A stretch of DNA of 64,000 nucleotides from Ctena decussata (Eukaryota; Mollusca; Bivalvia; Lucinida; Lucinidae), in contig OZ022500.1 in NCBI GenBank assembly GCA_963989385.1, positions 15,328,460-15,392,459 of the forward strand. The letters run 5' to 3'. A model generated the notes under the pieces. The model was not told the DNA's origin and searched no databases. It saw only the letters and a list, made by a program, of their open reading frames with translations. Shown here in pieces: positions 43,306 through 54,100 of the stretch (positions are counted from its first letter, which is position 1; each line of letters begins with the position of its first letter). The position numbers and the translations under genes are program-made.

Positions 43306-45709
43306 AAAACATAGTAAACCAGGTGTGAAAACAAGTAGTTTAACAGTTTAAGTAAATTACAGTTATTGGTGTGTCCCAATATTCAGGATAATATGGTATA
43401 TACTACTGCTTGGAAGTTTTTGCCAAGTTTAAACACCATTACCTTAGCTCTCCTATATAGTATAAATTTGCAAAGAACGCTCCAATGATCTTACCTACCA
43501 CTTGGAATAGACAAACCACTTTACCTCAAAATTTTTCAAATTCAAGTCTGCCGTCCTTTGATAAAGCAGACTCTAACAAAACAAAAATTTTCAAACAGAC
43601 TGGCAAACATTATGGATCTAAAGGAGGCCTTATATGGATCTACACTGTTTGCATGTCTATTTTTGTCTACCATGTTGAAAGGCTCAAGACGAATGGGTAC
43701 ATATTCTGGGAAGCAATTCTACTTCCTTTTTGCATCTCTTCTCAATGGGGTCAGATTTGCTCTTGTGGGAGTATACCAATTGACCTTAATGTCAGTTTTG
43801 AAAAAAAAAATTTTACACTGAAAAAAGGAGAGCATAGGGTAACACAGATAAACTTGTACATAATTCCTGTGTCATGTGTTTGTGTTAGTTTCTATCACAA
43901 ATGGCTAACCATTCATAAGCAGGATCAAGTTGAGCTCAATGCCAAGTATCTGAACTTTTGTAACTTTACATAAGATCTATTGTTGGCTTGCAGATCTCCT
44001 ACCCAATTTTTTACCATAGGTGCAATGAGTATCGTAAAAGTTCTAAGAACTAAGACACAGGAAATAATTACAGTAATTGTCCTAAAAATAGAACAGTTTG
44101 TTTTTACAAGCAGTAATGCATCTGACAGATGCAGATGAAATGGCAGACAGTGTAGAACCTGATGTGCCTGCTCTTTTAGAAACAGTCTGATTTTGGTCTG
44201 CACTTTTTGTCCAGACCTATCCGTCCCAGTACTTAAAACTTTTACGGTAGTTCTGACAAGCTTAATTTTTGCATCCCTTCACTTGATACTGCTTATTTTA
44301 ACAATCTCTTATTGCACTAATTCCATGAAATAAAAGTCATTTAACAACTTTCTCACTTCAAAACCAGTGTCTGTATGTTAACTGTTTTATTATTCTTACT
44401 GTAAACAACATTCTAAACTTCCACTCACCTAAATCCATCCGAATATCAGGAAATTTCTTGCTGTGGAAATAACTTGTATCGTAATGATCCTAAATATTCA
44501 GACAGACAGGTCTGGGCAAACGTTGTAGACCCAGATCAAACTGCTCCCAAAGGAGCAGTTTGATCAGGGTTTACGTCTGCCATTCACTAAGCATCATTTG
44601 GATGCAGTAATGTGTGTAAAATCCACTTTCTATGAATTTTCGAACTATGACTTTTGAGTGTCCGCAATTTTAGGGTCATTACGGTTCTTTTCTAGGGTTA
44701 TATGCCCATTTCTCTCACCATAGATGATTTATACAAATGACTGTTGAATGACAAAGAGGATAGATACTACAATACAGTGCCCTTGGCAGCAGTAAATGGA
44801 GCAGCCCGATCAGACTCGAGGATACCCACTGTGAGGAATTACCATATTAATCCTATTAAATGGCCCTGGGGCATTGCATTTTGCAAAAGAAAGGCGTTAT
44901 TTAGAGCCTGAAGTGGAGTAAATCAGCCAGTACCAAAATACCTCTAATAAGCAATATAAAAGTGATGGGAATACTTTTAGAGGAAGCAACTCTATTATTT
45001 TTGCCTCCTTCTCAGTGGGGGTCAACTCTTAAAGGAGAGAATTTGGTCCTCTTGTAATATCTAATCAGAGCATCAGTCAAGGACTTGCCTTTATATATAG
45101 AACAGAAAGAAGACATTTTGGGGTGTAAAAGTGAGAGGTTCAAGGCACCCTGTTAGAAAAATAAGGAATCAGCTATACTCTTACTACGTTTAGTTGTAAG
45201 ACAGTTTTTCTATATTTAAGAATTTTCAGCACATTTTTTTCAGCACAAATACTTTTTCTTTAATGTTTGGTACCTAATACTACCTGTACACAATAAACAA
45301 AATGACATAATTTTAAGTACTTCTCGAAATATCACCAATCACACAGTAATTTGAAGATCCTAATTTTACTATCAAACCAACTGACCTGCAGCGGAACTAA
45401 GACAAACATATACATCTATATACAAATATGACATTTGATGTATGCCACAGAAAAAAAATCAATTTATTTGTTGATCCTTGCAGTGAAGACCAGGATCAGT
45501 CAGCTTATCTGCAGCAGTTTCCTACAAGCAATCCTCTTTATAATGGTATTCATTGTAACAGCAACAGCCATTTTGATATGTACGTAATGGCTTTTTTGTT
45601 CAAAATATGAACATGTATATAACAGCAATTCCCGTTAAACATCGAAATGTTTGGCAATAAATGCCGTCATTATAAAGAGGGTCCACTGTATTTCTCTAAA
45701 AACAATACT
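43306..45709. other. Intergenic stretch with small palindromes
   Basis: The 162-codon frame at 43485-43973 overlaps a family D-like segment (GGGAAGCAATTCTACTTCC, CTTCTCAATGGGGTCAG) and is not a gene. A palindrome lies at 44510-44582 (GATCAAACTGCTCC..GGAGCAGTTTGATC). A partial family D copy lies at about 44965-45070. Confidence 0.5.
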
Positions 45710-45807
45710 AAACCCTTAAAGCGCCAAAAAGCAGACAATGAAAGTTTATGCCTGCAAAATTTCAAGAAAACTTTCATCCAAGCTATAATATATTTTTAGC
45801 ACTTTAC
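45710..45807 (+). mobile_element. MITE family C, left fragment
   Basis: AAACCCTTAAAGCGCCAAAA and CTGCAAAATTTCAAGAAAAC as in the intact copies, but the right arm is missing. Confidence 0.7.
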
Positions 45808-45956
45808 GTGAGAACACATCTGAAGATATAAAGGCTTAAACTGACAATTCTTAAGTACAATCTAACATTCTATTTCTTGAAACAAGCCTTTAGAGTGCTC
45901 TGTGCACTGTCAAAATACAGAGCTACACTATAAAACTCGATGCAAAGCATCAGAGC

Positions 45957-46157
45957 AGAGCTCTCGATAAGAGGGCGTATTTGGTGATAATTAGGGATAA
46001 TTTTTGTTAATTCTGCATAAAAACATATGTTGTGACCCCTCATCTGAACCGTCTCGACGAGACGGTTCAGATGAGGGGTCATAACATATGGTTTTGATGA
46101 GCAATAAGTAAAATTATCCTTAATTATCATCAAATACTCCCTCTTATCTGGAGCTCT
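45957..46157. mobile_element. Palindromic MITE, family B, copy 2
   Basis: AGAGCTCTCGATAAGAGGGC and CTCTTATCTGGAGCTCT arms, with centre CGTCTCGACGAGACG between TGACCCCTCATCTGAAC and its inverse. Confidence 0.93.
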
Positions 46158-46237
46158 GAAAGCATACACCATAACCGCCACCAAAACATTAATACCTTTG
46201 TCTCACTTCCACTAGTCACATGTGAGACAAAAACCTA

Positions 46238-46618
46238 ATTCTAATGCAGTTACAAGTATAACGCGACGTCTGATTGGATAACGTCCAAAATTTTGCGACA
46301 GTATATCCTACGATATACTGTCACAAACCCGACGTCATTATAAAACGTCGCTTTTCATTGGCTGACATTTGATTTTACGCTGCTGAAAGCACTTTCAATG
46401 GGTGCAAAGAAGTTCACTTTTAAAGGTGAAAATGTGAAAAAGTGTATTAGAATGGGGATAACTATATTGAAAATTGTCATTTGGGGAGGTAAACGTTGGT
46501 CTTACGGTCACAAATCCGTTTTACGGCTCCGCTGGCGCGTCACTGTAAAACGAAATTTCCGACCATAAAACTGACGATTTACCTCCCCAAATGGCAATTT
46601 TCAATACAGTTATCCCCC
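46238..46618 (+). mobile_element. Element J, copy 1
   Basis: ATTCTAATGCAGTTACAAGT, GACGTCTGATTGGATAACGT, then a foldback GAAAATTGTCATTTGGGGAG..CTCCCCAAATGGCAATTTTC. An inverted diverged copy lies at 57690-58052 in an UNK intron. An inner palindrome TATATCCTACGATATA lies near 46305. Confidence 0.75.
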
Positions 46619-47044
46619 AAGTTGTTGCCTCTCAAATGAACTATCTTGATTAACCCTAATTATAACCAACTCACAGAGGCAAAATGATTCTACTCAAAGG
46701 TCAGAATGAACCTTTTTATAGAATTTTTCACACAAGTTTTCTCAAAATCATCCAACTACTAATAGTGAATACTACTTTCCATCTGTGGATATTTCCTACT
46801 TATCTAAACAATATTCAGAACATACAAAACCATACAGTAGAGCTGTTTACAAAAATATATTTAAATACAATGTACTTTTTTTCTGTGGCATACATCACCA
46901 GTAAGAATCTGTTTAATCTTATAATTTACAGTATGACACATCGGACAATCTCTAATATAGAATCTGGTTGAAAACATTCAATCAATAAAATGGGGAGAAA
47001 TTGGGTATTACTGTAATAACTGTGTATTTTAGACACAATAGTCA
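46619..47044. other. Intergenic stretch
   Basis: AT-rich; the 95-codon frame at 46684-46971 has low-complexity composition and no supporting feature. Confidence 0.45.
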
Positions 47045-47244
47045 TTAACCCTTAAAGCGCAAAAAATGATGATAGAATTTATGTCTGCAAAATTTCAACA
47101 AATGTTTTGACCAAGCTGTATCAATTTGAGAAATAGAGGGCAAACAGTGTAGATCCAGAAGAGGTGGCTAATTATGAGCCACCTCATCTGGATCCACGCT
47201 GTTTGCAAATCAACTGTTTTCATTTTTGGTGCTTAAAGGATTAA
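47045..47244. mobile_element. MITE family C, copy 1
   Basis: Ends TTAACCCTTAAAGCGC and GGTGCTTAAAGGATTAA. Inner stem GAGGTGGCTAATTATGAGCC and ATCTGGATCCACGCTGTTTG. Confidence 0.85.
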
Positions 47245-47574
47245 CCTATTTTATGTAATGGACTTTTTCTCCTTCAAACTCCACTTGCCCTATTATCAGA
47301 TATTATACATAATGTTAGTTGAATGACAAACAGTTCTGACCCTGATCAGACTGCTCTTCAAAAAGCAGTTTAATCTTGGTAGACACTTTTGTTTTCACAT
47401 GGCTGACCAAATAATCAGTTTTCACAGTACTCTTATTCTAAACAAATGTACATGATTGGCATCAGGTGAAAAAAGATCAGGTGAAAAAGACCTCAAGCCA
47501 GGTGTGAAAAGTTAACTCAAACGAGCCTGTTCACCTGTACAAACTGACAGGAGTCTTCACTTTTCACTTTTTAG

Positions 47575-47775
47575 ACTGACCTGGCCCCAGGCTAATAAAA
47601 CTTTTTTCATGCTCAACTCAGCTGAGCATGAAATTTTACCTGCTAATAAATAGCAAATTACTGGTAAGTACAGTTGTTTTCTTGCTCAGTTTGGCTGAGT
47701 ATGGAATTTTCTCTGCTTATCAGCAGAGAAAATTTCATGCTCAGCCGACTTGAGCATGAAAGTTTTATAACCTTG
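47575..47775. repeat. Clustered palindromes with TTCATGCTCA motif
   Basis: TTCATGCTCAACTCAGCTGAGCATGAA is a perfect palindrome. It is followed by TTTTCTCTGCTTATCAGCAG and a further TTCATGCTCAGCCGACTTGA pair, so three nested foldbacks occur within 200 bp. Confidence 0.8.
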
Positions 47776-47989
47776 GGGCCTGGATTCCTACAGCATTTAT
47801 GCAAACGTGGCAGACTGATCAGACTGCGCAGATGCATTTCACATGATACCATTTCACGCGGCACCAATCATATTAAGAAGGTAATGCTTACAATTATGGA
47901 CTCTGCAAATTAAATGAAATTTTCTCTGCAATCTCACCCATTATTAAGACGAGCTGTCAGGCAAAAGCAAAGCTTAATCAAACTGGAAA

Positions 47990-48240
47990 TCCTAATATCC
48001 TTTCAGGGGAAGCAACTCTGTAATTTTCATTTTTCCTCCCTTTTCAATGGGGATCAACTCTTAAAGAAAAGAATTTGCTCCTCCAGGAACAATTTTTTTC
48101 CTTAAAGATAGACCCCATTTTGGAAGCGCTTTGCCTTCCTCGGAAGCAAACAGGAAGTCACAGAAATTGTACCCCTTTGTAAAAGTGGCAGAAAACATGC
48201 TGGTGTACCCATAAGCTGAAGATGTCAAAATATTTAAGGG
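47990..48240 (+). mobile_element. MITE family D copy
   Basis: CCTTTCAGGGGAAGCAACTC, TCCCTTTTCAATGGGGATCA, a central stem around GAATTTGCTCCTCCAGG, then GGAAGCAAACAGGAAGTCAC and ATGCTGGTGTACCCATAAG. Confidence 0.8.
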
Positions 48241-48244
48241 CATT

Positions 48245-49655
48245 ATGGAAGCGTTTGAACTCTGAAACTGAGTGGTAAGAAGCGAGTCCTCTCCCTAACA
48301 ATGATGAAAATCTCTAATTCAAAACAAACATAATAGCACTATCTACGTAAATAATAAACCTTTAACAACAAAATATATAAATCCCTCATATTCCATATAT
48401 CTTTTTTCTGCTGGAAAAAAATCTAAAAATCTAATGAAATTATTAACATTATGATTGCTTCTTGTTAGCTGAATAGTATATCACTCTCTTATTTTTTTTG
48501 CAATGCAAACACATGTTACAACCCTCCATTTAAACTACAATGTCAATGTAAATCTAATGAGGGGACACAACATATTTTTAATACTTTCAATGCAAAAGTT
48601 TTTCCATGGAACGTTAAATTAATATGCTACAGAGACCTCCCAGTTCAGAAGGAACAGTACTTCATGACAATTATTGTATTTATTATTTCTCTATAAATCG
48701 TTTGTTGTGGCATTTCTTTACAATTTTTAAGAAATGCTACATCATAAGCTTTCCAGGATAAGACAAATTACCCCCAAAATAAAGTATTTATGCTATTATA
48801 AGACCAGGATTCTTCCAAAAACAACCACAATTATAAGATGAGGTTTTTTCCCTTCCAAAAGCAATCACAAAAATCTAGATCCATCTTATAAGATGGATCT
48901 AGCTTTTTGGGATTATTTTGGCAGACATACCCAGCTTATTGCTAAATTACGCAAACTGATTTATATTTTTGTGGTATTTTAGCAGCGGAAACCTGTCTTA
49001 AAGCCAAACAAACATGGTACCACCAAATACTATATCCTCATACCTGGAGCTCTGAAGCATGCATGTATTTGCCATCACTACATAAATTCTTAAATTTGTT
49101 TATTTTCAACAATATTCAACTTTATATTCACTGATATAAAAAAGAAAAAAAAAATCTCTTTACCAAAAACAAAGCAAATTAGCTTCAAAAGACCAAATTA
49201 AAATCATCTGAGAAAAATTATTTGTTTAAGAAAAACCAAGTTTGTTTCTCAGAATTTCATGTCAACTTTTCAATTTCACTTCCGATCTGCGGAGAGTGAC
49301 CTGAATGGATAGTGTCTGTTACCCTAATATCTTGGTTTTTCTGATATTCTTTGAAGATATTAATTAAAGAAAAACCAAGTCCAGGGCCCAGCTAAAAGAT
49401 GTTGCTAGCTGCATTTTCAAATACACTGTTGTCTTTTTTGGCTGCAAAAAATGAAGAAAGTGCAGAAGCTCCTTGATTTTTTTTCAGCAAAGAATCAGCA
49501 TACTTGATTTCATGTGTACCAGAAGAATCCTTGATTTAACAAGTGTTGAGCTAATGATGCTTTGAACAACTGGGCCCTGACCTCTAGTTGTTATGGTAAT
49601 AGAATCATGGCATTACCAACATCTGCAGAGAGGGTATTGTCCTTGAAGAACAGGG
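48245..49655. other. Intergenic stretch
   Basis: A decayed family B-like core lies at about 48480-48600, and AGATCCATCTTATAAGATGG forms a palindrome at 48878-48900. No gene is seen. The UNK 3' UTR may extend into 49-51 kb, but no poly(A) site could be fixed. Confidence 0.4.
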
Positions 49656-49659
49656 CCCA

Positions 49660-49854
49660 CAGCTCCAGAGGGGTAATGAGGATAATTCGAACATAATTTT
49701 TCTTATTTCTCAATGAAAACATATGTTGTGACCCCTCATTAGAACCGTCTCAGCGAGACGGTGCTAATGATGGGTCACAATATATGTTTTTATGGAAAAT
49801 TATGGCTTATTATCCCTAAATTATCCCTGTTACCCCTTCTTATCTGGAGCACTG
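49660..49854. mobile_element. Palindromic MITE, family B, copy 3 (variant)
   Basis: CAGCTCCAGAGGGGTAATG and TTATCTGGAGCACTG arms; centre CCGTCTCAGCGAGACGG. The flanking stem carries CTAATGATGGGTCACAA instead of the usual CTGATGAGGGG. Confidence 0.85.
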
Positions 49855-49857
49855 ACA

Positions 49858-50340
49858 GGGCCCAGTTGTTCAAAGCATGGTTAGACTAAAGAGCTCATTA
49901 AGAGGTCAACTTGCTAAGTCTTTTATGACTTTATAACCAAATACACTGATATTTTTTGTTGAGAAATGTTAGAAGCTTTTACAATGCAAAAGCTTCTCAC
50001 ATTTTTTTAACAAAAAAATGCTGGCATATTTGAGATAATAACGTTTGAAATTTTAAGGAAACGTTAACTAAAGATGCCGTTAGTTTTGAACAACCAGACC
50101 TAGGGCCCAGTTGTTTAAAATTAACAACTTTGTTAGTTAACAGGACGTTATATTTTCAGCATACTGTATGCAAAACTGCCGTTTTTTTGCCGAAAAATGT
50201 AAGGAACTGCAATGCAAAAGCTCCAGTACTTTTTTAGCAAAAACAACAAGCACACTTGATTTTATGAGTACTAAAAGACTAAATGAATCACTGACCAACA
50301 GCTTCGTTAAGGTAAACTACTGGGTTCAGAGTTGTTAGTG
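49858..50340. other. Repeated GGGCCCAGTTGTT-type sequence
   Basis: GGGCCCAGTTGTTCAAAGC at 49858, GGGCCCAGTTGTTTAAAA at 50103 and related phrases at 49380, 56750 and 60500 mark a dispersed repeat with an AAGCTTTTACAATGCAAAAG hairpin (49975-50000). No gene. Confidence 0.5.
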
Positions 50341-50734
50341 TAAAGATAACATGAAATTCGGAAAAGCAAAACTTAACTTGTCAAACAGATAATTTTCTCA
50401 AATTTCATTCATTGTCCTTAATGATTTTTGTCAGCTAGCACTATACTATAATATATACATACATATTTGCATGTCATAATTTTTCCTTACATTTGCAAGG
50501 TCAACAAAACACAGAAAAATATTCAAATTTGTAAAACCTAAATCTTGAGAAAATCCTAATACTAAATATGGTCAACAGTGAATATTCTCTATCCACAAGA
50601 ATATGCCAACTAAACTTCCAAGTTTGTATTAATATGTATTCTCTCCCTTTGTCCCTTTTCACAAAAGTGCACCAAAATCTGTACACTATAAAGTTTGAAT
50701 CCACTTCACAGTGGACAAAAGTCCTGATCCACCA

Positions 50735-50944
50735 AACCCTTAAAGCGCCAAAAATAAAGCAGACAACAAAATTTACGTCTGCAAAATTTCAAAAATTGTT
50801 TCATCTAAGCTATAGGATATTGAAAATTAGAATAATAGAGGGTAATCAGTGTAGATCAAGATGAGGCAGCTCATCATGAGCGGCCTCATCTGGATCTACG
50901 CTGTTTGCAAATTCAACTAATTCCATTCTTGGCACTTTAAGGGT
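50735..50944. mobile_element. MITE family C, copy 2 (intact)
   Basis: AACCCTTAAAGCGCCAAAAA and CTTGGCACTTTAAGGGT ends, with GTGTAGATCAAGATGAGGC facing GCCTCATCTGGATCTACGC. About 210 bp. It lies just 3' of the UNK stop codon, so it may sit in the UNK 3' UTR. Confidence 0.88.
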
Positions 50945-51010
50945 CAAAAGTGGAATTAATTTGTTAAAAGTCAGTAATAAAGTCCGAGAAGATCCTATGC
51001 ATCACCATCA

Positions 51011-51187
51011 TTACACACTGAATTGAATACTGTTTCTCTGAGTGATCTGAATGTGGCACAACGGGCAATCCGACTTGGTTGCCGCACATTTATCACACAT
51101 TACTACATGATTACATGGCAACGTTGCTATAGTACGTTTGTTGTCGTGGCAGGTTAAACATTTAGAAGCTGTCTGCTTGTATATAAC
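51011..51187 (-). CDS. UNK: UNK last exon: C3HC4 RING finger
   Basis: 58 codons and TAA (51011-51013), acceptor TATACAAG-preceding CAG. Zinc ligands read C-x2-C-x11-C-x-H-x3-C-x2-C-x6-C-x2-C, in CLTC, PCNHVVMCDKC and CPLC. All eight ligands are present, so the RING is probably folded. The C-terminal tail is ITQRNSIQFSV. The RING lies 3.5 kb from the previous exon because of inserted elements. Confidence 0.95.
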   Translation of the reverse strand, partial: VIYKQTASKCLTCHDNKRTIATLPCNHVVMCDKCAATKSDCPLCHIQITQRNSIQFSV

Positions 51188-54100
51188 CTGAAAAACAAAA
51201 GAACATATGATCTTAAGATGTTGGACTTATATAGCTCCGATGTTTATTTATAAGGCTGTTTTCTTATTAAAATTTAAAAAGAACCCTGTGGGATATTGTG
51301 TTTTACCTGCCAGTGTATTGTTACACAGCAGCCCCTGTACTTCTTATGGAGCTTAAACAGAAAGCGCAATGAATATTTAGAGCAGTAAAACCTGTTTCAC
51401 TTTCTTCCAGTGCAGGAAGGATAATTCACTTTCTGTTAAAGGTGTTTTACTCAGTGGGTTTATCCAGAGCTTTCATATAATATGCAATGCTCTTTGCAGG
51501 CCAATAGGTCCCTAGCCCACAATATTCTCATTATTATCAAGGCACCTTTTGGTCATGAGTCTTTGTGATAGTCCAACATGCTTCATAGAAAATTTGTATT
51601 GGATTTTAAGCAAGGCTCTGGTGATAACGAAATGTGTTCCAGCAGTAACCAGTCTCTTCAAATTAATGCCAGCTATTATTTTATCTCCACATAATTGTTT
51701 AACTCAATTATTGTTTCAATGCATTGCACTTCAGCTACAATACATTGTTTAGTCCAAACTTGGACTTTAGATAAGCATCCATTTCCTTCAATCCAAGCAT
51801 GGCTAGTCGACAATTGCACTTTTACAACCCTGACATTTTTTTTGAAATACATTTTCTGACTTTACCACATCTGGTTAACTATGTTTCTAATGCTGTTACA
51901 AAACAGAAAAGAGGCTGTTACAAAACAAACAAGACCTGTCACAGGGACAGGATAGCTCGCCTGACAGCGCCTTGCCCATCACATAAAAAACTTTAACGTA
52001 AAACTTTAACATTTTGCTAACGCCGCCGCCGCCAACGCAGACGTTGACACCGGGGGGTAGTGCAATAGCTCTTCCTGAACTTCGTTCAGGCGAGCTAAAA
52101 AGAGTCACAGTTCCAAAACAACCTGGTCATCGTGGCTAAACAAATTTGTTTAGCCATGATGACTAGGTCATTTGGGAACTAGGACTCTTTTTCGTTTGGT
52201 AACAGCCCTTGTATATACATAGTTAACCTGGGAGAATTACTGGACAATCTTCACTGACCAAATATAAGCTAAGTCTAAGATACCTAACTCTACAATTTTT
52301 TTTATGTACCTCAATCATATGAGAGTTGTGAGAAGCAAAAACGTTGCTGAACATATATGTATATGCAAACAGCAAACTCAGACCAACCTTTGCAACTGCA
52401 CAGTCTGGTCACAGCCTTTGCTGTTCACATAATTTGAACACCAAGGAATCTACAGGTACACAATAAAGGCTGTAGCTAGACTTAACCCTTAAAGCGCCAA
52501 AAAGCAGACGACAATATTTACGTCTGCAAAATTAAACAAGAGGGCCATGAGGCCCTGAATCGCTCACCTGGGCAATTGGCAAGGTGGCTTTTTCTTATCA
52601 TGTCTGAAATTGTCAAAATATAAGTCTTGGGTCAAAAGTCAAAGAATGACCATGACCGCTTGTACTCATAAATCTTCATGTACTCATCAAGACAACCATA
52701 TATACCATTTTTAGGCCAAAATCTTCAAAACTTTCTACGAAATCTTATGTTCTAGCATTTTCCCATATTTGACCATGCCGCAAAAAAGGTCAGGGTAAAC
52801 CCAAGGTCACCATTTGAACACTCTTGGTGGTACTCTAGTACTCCATGCTACTTACCAAGTTTCAAGGCCATAGGTGTATTGGTTCTGGAGAAGAAAAATA
52901 TTAAAGATTTATACCATAAGTGGTAATGGCGGCCATGTTGGTCATGTGACCTGGACCGTTTGAACAAATTTTCATTCAATCAACCCCTGGAGGCTCTATA
53001 TGAAATGTGTTTACAATTGGCCCTTTGACTTTTGAGGAAATGGTTACGAATATCAAAATATGAGCGATCGGGATCAAAGGTCAAGAAATGACCTTGACCT
53101 CTTGTACTCATAATTCTTCATGACCTCATTAAGACAACTGTATATACCAATTTTTAGGCCAAAATCTTCAAAACTTTCCATGAAATCTTATGTTCTAGGA
53201 TTTTCCCATATTTGACCTTGCCGTAAAAAATGTCAAGGTCAACACAAGGTCATAATTTGAATTATCTTGATAGCACTCAAGTACCCAATGCTACATACCA
53301 AGTCTCAAGGCCATTGGTTAATTGGTTCTGGCGAAGAAGGTTTTTAAAGGTTTTTACCATATATGGGCATAGTGGTCATGTTGGTCATGTGACCATGACC
53401 GTTAGAAATTTTTTTCATTCCCTCAACCCCTGGAGGCTCTATATTAGATTTGGTCACAATTGGCCCAGTGGTTTTTGAGGAGATTGTTTGAAATTGTCAA
53501 AATATGAGAGTACTGGGTCAAAGGTCAAAGAATGACCTTGACCTCTTGTACTCACAAATCTTCATGTACTCATTAAGATGACTGTATATACCAATTTTTA
53601 GGCTAAAATCTTCAAAACTTATCATGAAATCTCATGTTCTAGCATTTTCCCAAATTTGACCTTGCCGTAAAAAAGGTCAAGGTCAACCCAAGGTCATAAT
53701 TTGAACAATCTTGGTAGTACTCGTGTACCCGATGCTACATACCAAGTTTCAAGGCCATCAGTCTATTGCTTCTGGAGAAGAAGATTTTTTCAGGTTTTTA
53801 CCATATATGGGCATGGCGGCCATGTTGGTCATGTGACCAGGACCGTTTGAATAATTTTTCGTTCCTAAGGTCCCAGGAGGCTCTATATGAAATTTGGTTA
53901 CAATCGGCCCAGCGGTTTCAGAGGAGAAGTTTGAAATTGTCAAAATATGAGAGTTCTGGGTCAAAGGTCAAAGAATGACCTTGACCTCTTGTACTCATAA
54001 ATCTTCAAGTAGTCATTAAGATGACTGTATGTACCAATTTTTAGGCCAAAATCTTCAACAGTTTCCAAGATATCTTATGTTGCAGCATTTTGCCATATAA

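Noticed and set aside
43485..43973. 162-codon open frame
   Set aside because: It runs through a family D-like MITE and AT-rich DNA, has no conserved motif and no splice or neighbour support.
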